DNA of 64,000 nt, from NCBI RefSeq assembly GCF_013376475.1, contig NZ_CP045508.1:2330001-2394000 (forward strand), in the 5' to 3' direction. Source of the DNA: Desulfolutivibrio sulfoxidireducens. Lineage in GTDB: Bacteria > Desulfobacterota > Desulfovibrionia > Desulfovibrionales > Desulfovibrionaceae. The translations under genes were made by a program, and so were the position numbers. The stretch's first letter is position 1; each line of letters starts with the position of its first letter. Shown one piece after another: positions 10,773 to 20,141 of the stretch. Below the pieces are notes generated by a model that was given only the letters and a program-made list of their open reading frames with translations, was not told where the DNA came from and searched no databases.

Positions 10773-12443
10773 ATGCTCCACGTCATCGCGGGCTTTCTGG
10801 GCGGTATGGGCCTTTTTTTCATGGGCCTGACCTTTACCGGCAACGGCGTGCGGTCCCTGGCCGGCCGCGGCCTGCGCGATCTGCTCCTGACCTGGACGAG
10901 AAACCGATTCTCGGGCGTCACGGCCGGAATCATGGCCGGGCTGGCCTTCCAGTCCACCTCGGCCATCTCCCTGCTTCTGGCCAGCCTGGTCGGGGCCGGG
11001 GCCATAAGCGTAAGCCGCGCCCTGCCGGTCATGGCCGGGTCGAACATCGGGTCCTCCTTCCTGGTGCTCATGGCCGTCATCGACATCCGGGTCCTGGCCC
11101 TTTTAATGCTCGGGGCATCGGGGCTGGCCATCGCCTTCGAGAGGCCGGCCCGGCTGCAGCATACCGCCACCATCCTCTTCGGCGTGGGACTGATCCTTTT
11201 CGGGCTGGGCATCGTGCGCACAAGCTGCGCGCCCCTGGCCGAGGCCGACTGGTTCCGGCATGTCGTGGCCAGCCAGGGTCTGCCCCTGCCGGTCTATCTG
11301 CTGATCGGAACGGCCGCGTGCCTGGCCCTCCAGACCTCGGCCGGGGTCTCCATCCTGTCCATCACCCTGGCCGCCTCCGGGGTCATGGACGGCGACGACG
11401 CGTTGGCGGTCATTTTCGGCAGTCTTTTCGGCTCAAGCCTTTTAAGCCGCTTCTACGCCATCCGCTTCAAGGGACCGCGCAAGCGCCTGGTCATGGGGCA
11501 GGTGCTTTTCAACGTGGTGGGGCTTTGCATCTTCCTGCCCCCGTTTTTCCTGGAGCACTACCTGGGCCTGCCGCTGCTTCTGACCCCGGCCCGGACGCTC
11601 ATCCCGGACCTGGCCGCGCGCATCACGGCCATCAACATCGCCTTCGACACCCTGACGGCCGTGATCCTGATCATCTGCAACACCGGCTATGAACGCCTGC
11701 TGGCCCGGCTGTGCCCCGACGAACCGGACAGCCTGGAGGCCCTGGAATATGCCCGGGAGCTGGCCGGCGTCTCGCCCGAAACCGGGCTTGCGCTCATCAA
11801 CAAGGAACAGACCCGCCTGGTGGGGCATCTGCCCGGCTACACCCAGGCCCTGAGAGCCTCTCTCGAGAAATGCGCGACGTGCTCGACCAGGGATCTGGCC
11901 CGGGATGTGGACAGTCTGTTGGGCCAGATCGACGGCTGCCTGCTGGACATGGTCAGCCAGGGCAACGCCGGAGGCAACGCCAACGCCGTGGCCCTGCTCC
12001 AGGAGATCCAGGGGGCGCTGCGCTTTCTCGCCGACGCGCTGGCCCGGATCGTGGCCGAGCTTGGCGCCAGAGGGACGTCGGAGGATTTCAACCGCCTGCG
12101 GGGCATATTTCTGGAGGCCCTGGACGCCCTGCTCCAGAATGCCGGAGAGGTGTTCACCCACGGCGACGACGACGCCTGGGAGATGTTCCTCTCCCTGGTC
12201 AAGGACCGGGGTCCGGTCATGGAGCGACTTCGCGGCCAGCACCTGTCCGGGCACGGAGCCCTGCCCCCGGAGGACCAGTGGCGTTTCTTAAGGGTCACGG
12301 GACTTTTCGAGCGGTGCGTGTGGCTTTTCGGCCACTTGGCTGACCGGCAGCGCCGTTTCCTGGCCGAGTCGGGCGGGCTGGCGGACGGCGCGCCGGCGGG
12401 AGAACCGACACGACCCATTCCATCGGACGGCTCATTTTCTTAA
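10773..12443 (+). CDS. Na+/phosphate cotransporter (NptA/PhoU-domain family)
   Basis: Inner-membrane sodium-driven phosphate carrier of the PNaS family, 556 aa. Two inverted Na_Pi_cotrans repeats are visible as paired motifs: FQSTSAISLLLASLVGAG around residue 60 and LQTSAGVSILSITLAASG around 195, with QS(T)S/QTSAG as the transport signature. Eight or so hydrophobic segments occupy residues 1-320. The C-terminal ~230 residues are hydrophilic and helical, resembling a PhoU-like regulatory domain. Start at 10773 (MLHVIAGFLGGMG) follows GAGGGA. Monocistronic. A second phosphate transporter (PiT) lies at 33998. Confidence 0.88.
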   Translation: MLHVIAGFLGGMGLFFMGLTFTGNGVRSLAGRGLRDLLLTWTRNRFSGVTAGIMAGLAFQSTSAISLLLASLVGAGAISVSRALPVMAGSNIGSSFLVLMAVIDIRVLALLMLGASGLAIAFERPARLQHTATILFGVGLILFGLGIVRTSCAPLAEADWFRHVVASQGLPLPVYLLIGTAACLALQTSAGVSILSITLAASGVMDGDDALAVIFGSLFGSSLLSRFYAIRFKGPRKRLVMGQVLFNVVGLCIFLPPFFLEHYLGLPLLLTPARTLIPDLAARITAINIAFDTLTAVILIICNTGYERLLARLCPDEPDSLEALEYARELAGVSPETGLALINKEQTRLVGHLPGYTQALRASLEKCATCSTRDLARDVDSLLGQIDGCLLDMVSQGNAGGNANAVALLQEIQGALRFLADALARIVAELGARGTSEDFNRLRGIFLEALDALLQNAGEVFTHGDDDAWEMFLSLVKDRGPVMERLRGQHLSGHGALPPEDQWRFLRVTGLFERCVWLFGHLADRQRRFLAESGGLADGAPAGEPTRPIPSDGSFS

Positions 12444-12459
12444 AAATCACACCGTACTC

Positions 12460-12488
12460 TTGATTATTACACAAAAAATGTGTAATAT
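12460..12488 (+). promoter_or_regulatory. hicAB promoter with overlapping palindromic operator
   Basis: TTGATT (12460-12465), 17-nt spacer, TAATAT (12483-12488). The spacer and -10 contain a perfect inverted repeat TATTACACA-AAAAA-TGTGTAATA (12465-12487). A palindrome lying exactly across the promoter is what is expected for autorepression by the ribbon-helix-helix domain of HicB. Confidence 0.8.
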
Positions 12489-12508
12489 CATAAGCAGGGA
12501 AGGCGGAC

Positions 12509-12700
12509 GTGACAAGCAGCCGGGAAATCATCAGAAAGCTTGCCGCCGCAGGATGGCGACTGAAGCGGGTAACGGGAGATCATCACCATTTCGATCATCC
12601 CGACAAACCAGGCCTGGTCACGGTGAAGCACCCAACAAAAGATCTGGACACAACTCTTTTAAAATACATGGAAAAACAAGCTGGAATGAAGTTGAGATGA
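12509..12700 (+). CDS. hicA: HicA family mRNA interferase toxin
   Basis: 63-residue double-stranded-RNA-binding-fold toxin that cleaves mRNA. The family pattern is clear: SREIIRKLAAAGWRLKRVTGDHHHF with catalytic His25 region, then VKHPTKDLDTTLLKYMEKQAG. It starts at GTG 12509, only about 14 bases after the predicted transcription start, with AAGG upstream. The hicB antitoxin gene follows 52 bases later. Toxin-first order is the usual HicAB arrangement. Confidence 0.93.
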   Translation: MTSSREIIRKLAAAGWRLKRVTGDHHHFDHPDKPGLVTVKHPTKDLDTTLLKYMEKQAGMKLR

Positions 12701-12752
12701 AAACGGGGACGCAATCCGCCGCGTTCCGGTTCCCAGTGGATTTGGAGGAGAT

Positions 12753-13145
12753 ATGGCTATCTACCCGGCATTTTTCGAGTCAGGTGAAGACGGGCACGTT
12801 GTGGTTTCGTTTCCCGATCTTCCCGGATGCCTCACGCAAGGAGAAACAGAGTCCGAGGCCATGGCCATGGCTATCGACGCCCTGGGCGGCCACATCGCCA
12901 CGCTACGCGACCTTGGGCGGGACGTTCCGCAACCGACCCCGCTTTCCAGGCTGACCGTTCCCCAAGGACTTCGGGTAGCCCTCGTGCCGGGGCCGATCGA
13001 TGGCGAACCACCCGTGCGCATCAACATATCCATCAACAAAGGCTTGCTCCGGGAAGTCGACGCCTGCGCCAAACGCGAAGGGATGACCCGTTCCGGATTT
13101 TTGGCCTCTGCCGCCAAGAGCAAAATCGTTCATCTGCAGAGCTAA
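12753..13145 (+). CDS. hicB: HicB family antitoxin
   Basis: 130-residue antitoxin that binds and inhibits HicA and represses the operon. The N-terminal RNase-H-like HicB fold is recognisable (YPAFFESGEDGHVVVSFPDLPGC, then TQGETESEAMAMAIDAL). The C-terminal ribbon-helix-helix is RINISINKGLLREVDACAK followed by GMTRSGFLASAAK. Strong ribosome binding site GGAGGAG before ATG 12753. Probably binds the palindrome at 12465-12487. Confidence 0.94.
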   Translation: MAIYPAFFESGEDGHVVVSFPDLPGCLTQGETESEAMAMAIDALGGHIATLRDLGRDVPQPTPLSRLTVPQGLRVALVPGPIDGEPPVRINISINKGLLREVDACAKREGMTRSGFLASAAKSKIVHLQS

Positions 13146-13398
13146 AGGACCACACTCTTCAGGCGACCGCGCCGCGCAAAATGTTATGACGCTGACCGCC
13201 GCCCTCTCGATTCGGCAATCCCACACCCGAGAGGGGAGACGACCGGAGCGTCACCGCCGTGCCCGGTCCAGAAAGTCCCCATATCCTGATTGCGCACCGT
13301 CCAGGCTTCCCCTTCCTTGACTTCCCCTGCCGCTTCATCCATGTAACCGGTTTCCCATGCGCGACGCGCGTTTTTTTGAACCCTCCCAAGGTGAAGCC

Positions 13399-16227
13399 AT
13401 GAGCGACTACAAGAAAACCCTGAACCTTCCGGAAACGACCTTTCCCATGAAGGCCAATCTCAGGCAGAAGGAGCCCGAACTTCTGGACTTCTGGGCCAAA
13501 AACGACATTTACGCCAAGATGGTCGCGGCCCGCCAGGGGAAACCCCGCTACGTGCTGCACGACGGCCCGCCCTACGCCAACGGCCGCCTGCACATGGGCC
13601 ACGCCTTAAACAAGATATTAAAGGATATCATCGTCAAGTCCCGGCACATGGCCGGCTACCAGGCCCCCTACGTGCCCGGCTGGGACTGCCATGGCCTGCC
13701 CATCGAGCACAAGGTGGAACAGCAGCTCAAGGAGAAAAAAAAGACCGATCTCCCGGCCGTGGTCATCCGCAAGCTGTGCCGGGAATACGCCTTGAAGTTC
13801 GTGGACATCCAGCGAAAGGAGTTCAAGCGCCTGGGCGTCTTTGGGGAGTGGGACGATCCCTATCTGACCCTGGACCCGGCCTACGAATCGGCCACGGCCA
13901 AGATCCTGTGCGAATTCGTGGAAAAGGGCTCGGTCATGCGCGGCAAAAAGCCCATCCACTGGTGCGTGTCCTGCAAGACCGCCCTGGCCGAGGCCGAGGT
14001 GGAATACGCCGACGAGAAATCGCCCTCCATCTTCGTGCGTTTCCCCCTGACCGACCCAAAAGTCGCCGACGTCCTGCCCGGGGCCGACCCGGCAAACACC
14101 TACGCCGTCATCTGGACCACCACCCCCTGGACCCTGCCGGACAACATGGCCGTGGCCGCGCACCCTGATTTCGACTACGTGCTGGTCGCGGCCCCGGACG
14201 GCCGCTACGTCCTGGCCAAGGAACTTCTGCCCGGCCTGGCCAAGCGCTTCGGCTGGGAGTCCTTCGAGGTCCTCTCCGAGACCACCGGGGCCAGGCTCGA
14301 AGGCCTCGTGGCCCGGCATCCCTTTTACGACCGCCCCTCGCCCCTGGTGCTCGGGGACCACGTCACCCTGGAGGCGGGCACCGGGCTGGTGCATACCGCG
14401 CCGGGACACGGCCGCGAGGACTACGACGTGGGCGTGCGCTACGGCCTGGAGATCCTCTCGCCCATGGACGACGAGGGCCGATTTCTCGATTCGGTGGAGT
14501 TCTTCCGGGGAAAAGACGTCTTCGAGGCCAACCCCCTGGTCATCGAGAAGCTCAAAGAGGTCGGGCATCTGCTGGCCCAGGGAGCCATCTCCCACTCCTA
14601 TCCCCACTGCTGGCGGTGCAAAAAACCGGTCATCTTCCGGGCCACCACCCAGTGGTTCGTGTCCATGGAGAAAAACGACCTGCGCAAACGCGCCCTCTCG
14701 GCCATCGAGAACGACGTGGAGTGGATTCCGGCCTGGGGAAAGGAGCGCATCCACAACATGATCGCCGGCCGGCCCGACTGGTGCATCTCCAGGCAGCGCA
14801 ACTGGGGCGTGCCGATCATCGCCCTTTTGTGCGCCTCCTGCGACGCGGCCTACAACGATCCGGCCTGGATGACGGACGTCGCCGAAAAGTTCGCCAGCCA
14901 TCCGCATGGCTGCGACTACTGGTTCGAGGCCCCGCTTGACGAGATCGTGCCCAAGGGCCTGGCCTGCCCCCACTGCGGCGGCACGACCTGGGTCAAGGAG
15001 GACGACATCCTGGACGTGTGGTTCGACTCGGGCACGAGCTTTGCCGCCGTGGTGGAAAAACGCCCCGAATGCCGTTTTCCGGCGGACATGTACCTGGAGG
15101 GCTCGGACCAGCACCGGGGCTGGTTCCACAGTTCCCTTCTGGCCAGTATCGGCGCGCGCGGCACGGCCCCCTACCGATCCGTCCTGACCCACGGCTACGT
15201 GGTGGACGGCGAGGGCCGCAAGATGTCCAAGTCCGTGGGCAACGTCATCTCCCCCCAGGAGATCATCGACAGGCACGGCGCGGAAATCCTGCGCATCTGG
15301 ACTGCGGCCGTGGATTACCGCGACGACATCCGCATCTCCGACGAGATCGTAAGCCGCATCGTGGAGGCCTACCGCCGCATCCGCAACACCTGCCGGTTCA
15401 TCCTGGGCAACCTTGGCGGGTTCACCCCGGCCGACGCCGTGCCCCCGGAGACCATGCCGCCCCTGGACCGCTTCGCCCTGGACACGGTCCTGCGCGAGCA
15501 CGACCGGATGGCCCAGGCCTATGAGCGTTTCGAGTTCCACAAGGTCTTCCACGGCCTGCACAACCTGTGCGTCACGGACTTAAGCGCCTTCTACCTGGAC
15601 ATCATCAAGGACCGGCTCTACGTCTCCGGGGCGAAAAGCCTGGAGCGGCGCTCGGCCCAGACCGCCCTGTGGAAAATACTGCTCGTGCTCATGCGGGATA
15701 TGGCCCCGATTTTGTCGTTCACCGCCGAGGAGGTCTTCGGCCACACCCCGGAAGGCCTTCGCGGCGACGCGGCCACGGTGTTTTTGTGCGACGCCCCGGA
15801 CCCCGAGCCCTGGCTTTTGCCGGAAACCGTTCGCGCCCGCTTTGAGCGGATCGTGGCCCTGCGGGCCGAGGTCACCAAGGCCATCGAGCCCCGGCGCAAG
15901 GCCGGCGAGGTGGGCCATTCCCTGGAGACCCGGGTGACCCTGTATCTTTCGGACGCCGTGACCGCCGAACTTGGGGACCTCTCGGACATCGACCTGCGCG
16001 AGATGTGCATCGTCTCCTCGGTGGTCCTGGCCAAGGCGGACGAGGCCCCGGCCGACGCCTTCGTCTCCCGGGACGTCCCGGGACTGTGTATCGGCGTGGC
16101 CAGATCGGCCGGAGGCAAGTGCGCCCGGTGCTGGATCGTCAGCGAGGACCTGGGGACCGATCCGGAGCATCCGGAGATCTGCCCCCGCTGCGCCCGGGTG
16201 TTGCGCGAGTCCCGGCCCGCCTCTTGA
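13399..16227 (+). CDS. ileS: Isoleucine--tRNA ligase
   Basis: Class I synthetase, 942 aa, charges tRNA-Ile and edits Val. HIGH motif is seen as [11 protein letters not shown] (about residues 60-70), KMSKS as RKMSKSVGN (about 610), and the CP1 editing domain lies between. The C-terminal zinc finger has both CARCW and CPRC pairs. Start at 13399 ([21 protein letters not shown]) matches the family and follows AAGGTGA; an in-frame ATG at 13357 is not conserved. First gene of a run continuing with lspA, a common bacterial order. Confidence 0.97.
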   Translation: MSDYKKTLNLPETTFPMKANLRQKEPELLDFWAKNDIYAKMVAARQGKPRYVLHDGPPYANGRLHMGHALNKILKDIIVKSRHMAGYQAPYVPGWDCHGLPIEHKVEQQLKEKKKTDLPAVVIRKLCREYALKFVDIQRKEFKRLGVFGEWDDPYLTLDPAYESATAKILCEFVEKGSVMRGKKPIHWCVSCKTALAEAEVEYADEKSPSIFVRFPLTDPKVADVLPGADPANTYAVIWTTTPWTLPDNMAVAAHPDFDYVLVAAPDGRYVLAKELLPGLAKRFGWESFEVLSETTGARLEGLVARHPFYDRPSPLVLGDHVTLEAGTGLVHTAPGHGREDYDVGVRYGLEILSPMDDEGRFLDSVEFFRGKDVFEANPLVIEKLKEVGHLLAQGAISHSYPHCWRCKKPVIFRATTQWFVSMEKNDLRKRALSAIENDVEWIPAWGKERIHNMIAGRPDWCISRQRNWGVPIIALLCASCDAAYNDPAWMTDVAEKFASHPHGCDYWFEAPLDEIVPKGLACPHCGGTTWVKEDDILDVWFDSGTSFAAVVEKRPECRFPADMYLEGSDQHRGWFHSSLLASIGARGTAPYRSVLTHGYVVDGEGRKMSKSVGNVISPQEIIDRHGAEILRIWTAAVDYRDDIRISDEIVSRIVEAYRRIRNTCRFILGNLGGFTPADAVPPETMPPLDRFALDTVLREHDRMAQAYERFEFHKVFHGLHNLCVTDLSAFYLDIIKDRLYVSGAKSLERRSAQTALWKILLVLMRDMAPILSFTAEEVFGHTPEGLRGDAATVFLCDAPDPEPWLLPETVRARFERIVALRAEVTKAIEPRRKAGEVGHSLETRVTLYLSDAVTAELGDLSDIDLREMCIVSSVVLAKADEAPADAFVSRDVPGLCIGVARSAGGKCARCWIVSEDLGTDPEHPEICPRCARVLRESRPAS

Positions 16228-16267
16228 GTGACGGCCGCGAACGCAAAGGACATGTGAAGGACGCCGC

Positions 16268-16762
16268 ATGAAACGAAGCTACAAGCTGGCCGGCCTGATC
16301 ACCCTGGCGGTGGTGGCCCTGGACCAGGCCGCCAAGGCCTGGATCATGGCCAATATCGTGCTCTACACCACCCATCCGGTCATTCCCGACTTTTTCAACA
16401 TCGTGCATGTCTTAAACAAGGGCGCGGCCTTCGGCTTTCTCAACCGCTCGGACATCACCTGGCAGGCGTACCTGTTTTTCGCCACCACGGCCCTGGCCGT
16501 GGTGCTGATTGTGCATCTTCTGCGGGCCGCGCCGGAGAAGGACACCCTGCTCATCGTCGGCCTGGGGCTTATCCTGGGCGGCGCGGCGGGCAATCTCATC
16601 GACCGCATCCGCTTCGGGGAGGTCGTGGACTTCCTGGATTTCCACGTCAACACCCTGCACTGGCCGGCCTTCAACGTGGCCGACATCGCCATCACCCTGG
16701 GATCGGTGGGGCTTATCGCGGCGTTTTTGCGGGCCCGCAAGACCCCGACGAACGAAAAATGA
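16268..16762 (+). CDS. lspA: Lipoprotein signal peptidase (signal peptidase II)
   Basis: Inner-membrane aspartyl protease that cleaves prolipoproteins after lipidation. 164 aa with four transmembrane segments. Catalytic aspartates are Asp121 in GNLIDRIRFGEVVDF and Asp139 in FNVADIAITLG; the conserved N-terminal Asp19-Gln20 and the N-x-G-A-A-F box (LNKGAAFGF) are present. It sits 40 bases after ileS and upstream of a lipoprotein gene (17182) that is a likely substrate. Confidence 0.96.
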   Translation: MKRSYKLAGLITLAVVALDQAAKAWIMANIVLYTTHPVIPDFFNIVHVLNKGAAFGFLNRSDITWQAYLFFATTALAVVLIVHLLRAAPEKDTLLIVGLGLILGGAAGNLIDRIRFGEVVDFLDFHVNTLHWPAFNVADIAITLGSVGLIAAFLRARKTPTNEK

Positions 16763-16954
16763 CCCGGGGGATTTGCCTTGCGCCCGGCCAGCGGGTAACA
16801 TATCACCAGACGCCCGGCGGCGTGTGAATCAAGGACCCGCGTCGGTCCGCGACGCCGCGCGACGGCGGAACGGGGCCTGGCGAAACATCCGAAGCAATCG
16901 AGGAAAATCCGGCATGTCCCGCTTTGCGCATCGTCTCTTGGCCATGAGGTGGTT

Positions 16955-17185
16955 ATGATCTGGGCTCCCCTTCCCGCCATGTCGCCGGGACAATTCGCGC
17001 TTTTCTCCATCCTGGCCTTTTTGCCCGTCATCCCGAATCTGTGGGCCATCTGGCACAGCTACCGGCGCGACTTCCCCACCCCGGCCGAAAAAATGGCCTG
17101 GCTCGGGGCGGCCGTGTTCCTTCCGGTGGTCGGCGGACTGGCCTATCTTGTTTTCGGCAGGAAAAGAGGGAAGAAACCGCTATGA
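16955..17185 (+). CDS. PLDc_N-domain small membrane protein
   Basis: 76-residue protein with two transmembrane helices (FALFSILAFLPVIPNLWAIW and MAWLGAAVFLPVVGGLAYLVF) and a basic tail (GRKRGKKPL), matching the PLDc_N (phospholipase D nuclease N-terminal) family of small integral membrane proteins. Start at ATG 16955 follows GAGGTGG; a GTG two codons earlier is possible. The stop overlaps the next gene's ATG (ATGA), so the two are translationally coupled. Molecular role unknown; the family is often found alone without any nuclease. Confidence 0.75.
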   Translation: MIWAPLPAMSPGQFALFSILAFLPVIPNLWAIWHSYRRDFPTPAEKMAWLGAAVFLPVVGGLAYLVFGRKRGKKPL

Positions 17186-18144
17186 ACACGTTTGCCTCCC
17201 GCCTGGCCGCGACGGTCGCGGCCGCCATGCTGGTCTTTTGCCTCGGCGCGTGCGCCGGAAAGAAATCCGATCCGGCCAAGCCCGCGCCCCTGGACACCCC
17301 GGCCGACCTGTGGGCCGAGGTGCAAAACCTCAAGTCCGAGACGCGACGCTTAAACGCCCAGGTGGAAGAGTTGAGCGTCCAGGCCAAATCCCGCGATTCG
17401 GCATCCGGGGCCGAACTGACGGGCCGGGTGGCCCGGCTGGAGTCCCAGATGACCCAGATGGCCTCCCAACTGGCCGTGGACATCGAAGGCGCGCCGCCAA
17501 CGGCCGCAACGGCGCCCACGGCATCGGGTCCGGCGGCCATGGCCGGGGCTCCGGCCCTGCCCTATGCCGCCCAGGCGGCCAGCCCCTATGCCGCGCAGCC
17601 GGGCTACGCCTCGCCAGGCACGACTTCCTACGGCGTCGAGCAGGGGACCGAGGACTACGAGGACGTACCGGCCCAGGCCGTCAGGCCCGCTCCCGGGACC
17701 GCCGCCTCGCCCTACGCCCAGGCCCCCGGCGTGGCGACCTCATCCGCCGGCTCGCCGGTCATCTCTCCGCCCCGGGACCCGGCCGACGCCCTGTACACCA
17801 ACGCCCTGCAGGCCTTCAACAACCGCCAGTATCGCGAAGCCCTGTCCATGTGGTCGGAGTTCACCAAGAACTTCGGCAAGAACCCGCTGATCCCCAACAC
17901 CTATTTCTGGATCGGCGAATGCAACTTCCAACTCGGGGACTATGCCAACTCCGTATTGTCCTACCAGGAGGTCATCGACAAGTATCCCAAAAGCACGAAA
18001 TATCCCGATGCCCTGTTCAAACGCGGGGCGGCCTTTCTCAAGCTCGGCAACAAGAACGCGGCCAAACTCTCCTTTCAGGAAGTCATCACCAAATTCCCCA
18101 ATTCCCCCTTCGCCCAGCGGGCCAAGTCCATGATGCCCAAATGA
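17182..18144 (+). CDS. CpoB/YbgF-like TPR lipoprotein (Tol-Pal associated)
   Basis: 320-residue exported lipoprotein: signal peptide with lipobox LGAC and lipidated Cys24. A coiled coil spans about residues 40-80 (LWAEVQNLKSETRRLNAQ and on), then an Ala/Pro/Tyr-rich linker (80-190). C-terminal tetratricopeptide repeats (~200-320) contain the YbgF hallmark FNNRQYREALSMWSEF, NTYFWIGECNFQLGDY and YPDALFKRGAAFLKLG. CpoB/YbgF coordinates peptidoglycan synthesis and outer-membrane constriction with Tol-Pal in E. coli, but tol genes are not in this window and the lipid anchor differs from E. coli. Coupled to the preceding gene by ATGA overlap. Confidence 0.85.
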   Translation: MNTFASRLAATVAAAMLVFCLGACAGKKSDPAKPAPLDTPADLWAEVQNLKSETRRLNAQVEELSVQAKSRDSASGAELTGRVARLESQMTQMASQLAVDIEGAPPTAATAPTASGPAAMAGAPALPYAAQAASPYAAQPGYASPGTTSYGVEQGTEDYEDVPAQAVRPAPGTAASPYAQAPGVATSSAGSPVISPPRDPADALYTNALQAFNNRQYREALSMWSEFTKNFGKNPLIPNTYFWIGECNFQLGDYANSVLSYQEVIDKYPKSTKYPDALFKRGAAFLKLGNKNAAKLSFQEVITKFPNSPFAQRAKSMMPK

Positions 18145-18187
18145 CCAAAAATCCGGCGAAGCCCTGCGAACAAGGAACGCCAACGAC

Positions 18188-18625
18188 ATGGGAAGCGACA
18201 AAAAATACAAGAAAATCGTCTACCTGACCTTTCCGCCCGACGTCTCCAACCAGCCCGTGGTGTGCAATCTGGCCCGGCTCTATGACCTGTGCTTCAATAT
18301 CCTCAAGGCCCAGATCACCCCGCGCCAGGAAGGGCAGATGACCATCGAGATATCCGGGGAACCCCGCGCCTTCGAGCAGGGCATGGAATATCTCAAGGAA
18401 CACGACATCCGGGTCTATCCCATCACCCAAAAAATCTCCCGGGACGAACAAAGCTGCATCCACTGCGGCGTCTGCACCGCCCTGTGTCCCACCAAGGCCC
18501 TGGCCCTGAACATCAAGACCCGTCTGGTGGTCTTCGATGCGGACAAGTGTTCGGCGTGCGGCATCTGTACCAACGTCTGCCCGGTCAAGGCCATGGACGT
18601 GTTTCCGGAAAACGGACACATCTAA
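18188..18625 (+). CDS. NIL-domain 2x[4Fe-4S] ferredoxin
   Basis: 145 aa. Residues ~8-80 form a NIL domain (YLTFPPDVSNQPVVCNLARL), the ACT-like substrate-binding domain also found at the C-terminus of methionine ABC ATPases. Residues 85-140 form a bacterial-type diferredoxin with Cys90/93/96/100 and Cys121/124/127/131, each set ending CP. NIL-ferredoxins of sulfate reducers and methanogens are linked to homocysteine/sulfur transfer; here the role is inferred only. It lies 43 bases after the lipoprotein gene in the same direction. Confidence 0.85.
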   Translation: MGSDKKYKKIVYLTFPPDVSNQPVVCNLARLYDLCFNILKAQITPRQEGQMTIEISGEPRAFEQGMEYLKEHDIRVYPITQKISRDEQSCIHCGVCTALCPTKALALNIKTRLVVFDADKCSACGICTNVCPVKAMDVFPENGHI

Positions 18626-18700
18626 CGCCGCGTTTCCGGCAAAACGGAAAGCCGCGTCCCAACCAACGCGGCATCCACACCGCCACGCGAGGCACAGGCC

Positions 18701-19234
18701 ATGGAAGAAAATGAAAAGCGCACCTTTCTGCGCATCCCCACGCGCATTTGCGGCTACGCCCGAATACTGGACACCGAGGCGGAGCAGCCCATCTTCCGGG
18801 AGGCCCCGCTTCACGGCGTCTCCGGCCCCGGGGCCTTTGACGCCCGGGACGCCTCCATCCCCGAGGGGCTCTACACCCTGCTCTCCAGCCTGAACGCCAA
18901 ACTGGACATGCTCATCGGCATGCTCGGCCGGGACCAGATATCCACCGATTTCCCCATCACTCTCGAGGTCGTGGAAATAAGCGGCGCGGGACTGCGCTTT
19001 TTCGCCTCGCAAGAGCTGGCCCTGGAGACCGCCATGGAGGTGGTGCTCATGCTGTCCCAGTTCCCCCTGCGCATGGCCGGGGCCATCGGCACGGTCCTCC
19101 GCGCCGAACCCGTCGAGGGAAAGGCCCTGTATGCCCTTGATTTCACGCGGATTCGCGAACGCGACCTGGAAACCATCGTCCAATTCGTCTTCCAAAGCCA
19201 GCGCGATGCCCTGCGCGAAAAAAAATGGTCGTAA
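18701..19234 (+). CDS. PilZ-like domain protein
   Basis: 177-residue cytosolic protein. It begins EKRTFLRIP, giving the RxxxR motif (Arg7, Arg11) of c-di-GMP-binding PilZ domains. The second motif appears as VEISGAGLRF (canonical D/N-x-S-x-x-G, here Glu replaces Asp/Asn). The end DLETIVQFVFQSQRDALR is like other PilZ C-termini. A long insert (residues 25-90) separates the two motifs, so c-di-GMP binding is uncertain. It lies 15 bases before cheZ, suggesting a link to motility control. Confidence 0.65.
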   Translation: MEENEKRTFLRIPTRICGYARILDTEAEQPIFREAPLHGVSGPGAFDARDASIPEGLYTLLSSLNAKLDMLIGMLGRDQISTDFPITLEVVEISGAGLRFFASQELALETAMEVVLMLSQFPLRMAGAIGTVLRAEPVEGKALYALDFTRIRERDLETIVQFVFQSQRDALREKKWS

Positions 19235-19249
19235 CCGGAGCGTCGAACC

Positions 19250-19987
19250 ATGATCAAGGATACGGAATTCCTTGACCATCTCATGGAGAAGGTCATCAGC
19301 GAGGTGGTCGCCAACCTGCGGGACGGCATCACCCAGACCATCGAGCGGGAGATCACCAAGTCTCTGTCCCGTTCCCTTGTGGAAAGCGAATTCTATCGGC
19401 GCTTAAGCGAGGAGATGCGCTCGGGACTCCAGGAGATCTACAAGGAGATCAACGCGGCGGCCAAATCAGGCGCCGACCAGACCCAGGTCACGGATTCGCG
19501 CCAGGCCGACAAGCTTTTTCACGAGGCCGCGGACCAGCTCGACCAGATCCTGCGCACCACCGAACAGGCCACCACCGAGATCATGGACATTGTGGAGAAG
19601 CACCTCGATCTCCAGGCCGCCTCCAACCAGATCCTGCACAGCTTAAAAAGCGGCGGCGTCAGCAGGGAGCACCTCCAGAAGCTGCGCGAACAAAGCGACC
19701 TCCTCAATCAGGACCTCATCAGCATCATGACCAGCTTAAGCTTCCAGGACCTCACCGGCCAGCGCATCAAGCGCATCATCGAGGCCATCAAGAAGGTCGA
19801 GCAGATCGTCCTGGACCTCTACCTGTCCACCGGAATCAAGATCAAGGCCCGGGAAACCGCTCCCGAAAAAAACCTGGAGGAACTCGAGGTCGAGGCCCAA
19901 AAAAGGGTCTCGGAGCTCAAGGGGCCCCAGTCCGCCATCCAGCAAAACAACGTCGACGACCTGTTGGCCCAGCTCGGCCTGGAGTAG
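19250..19987 (+). CDS. cheZ: Chemotaxis protein phosphatase CheZ
   Basis: 245-residue, almost wholly helical phosphatase that dephosphorylates CheY-P. The catalytic segment SLSFQDLTGQRIKRI (around residue 165-178) carries the DLTGQ motif whose Gln acts as catalytic residue in E. coli CheZ. The last residues QQNNVDDLLAQLGLE match the C-terminal CheY-binding helix (VDDLLxxLG). These two sites make the call secure despite low overall similarity. The partner cheY is at 4941-5324. Stop codon TAG at 19985 coincides with the first base of a 70-bp tandem repeat. Confidence 0.9.
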   Translation: MIKDTEFLDHLMEKVISEVVANLRDGITQTIEREITKSLSRSLVESEFYRRLSEEMRSGLQEIYKEINAAAKSGADQTQVTDSRQADKLFHEAADQLDQILRTTEQATTEIMDIVEKHLDLQAASNQILHSLKSGGVSREHLQKLREQSDLLNQDLISIMTSLSFQDLTGQRIKRIIEAIKKVEQIVLDLYLSTGIKIKARETAPEKNLEELEVEAQKRVSELKGPQSAIQQNNVDDLLAQLGLE

Positions 19988-20141
19988 GATACGGCAGCCT
20001 CTCCCGCCAGCGGGAGGACCGCGACCTCAGGCCGGGCCAGCCGGGCGTCATGGTCAGGATACGGCAGCCTCTCCCGCCAGCGGGAGGACCGCGACCTCAG
20101 GCCGGGCCAGCCGGGCGTCATGGTCAGGATACGGCAGCCTC
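19986..20141. repeat. 70-bp tandem repeat, 2.2 copies
   Basis: Two identical 70-bp units (19986-20055 and 20056-20125) begin AGGATACGGCAGCCTC and are followed by the first 16 bases of a third (20126-20141). Each full unit contains the hairpin CTCCCGC-CA-GCGGGAG. The array starts on the cheZ stop codon. It may act as a transcript 3' end, but no T-tract follows the hairpins. Confidence 0.9.

Noticed and set aside
19986-20141. CRISPR array from the repeated 70-bp units
   Set aside because: Units are directly adjacent without unique spacers, and no cas genes occur in the window.
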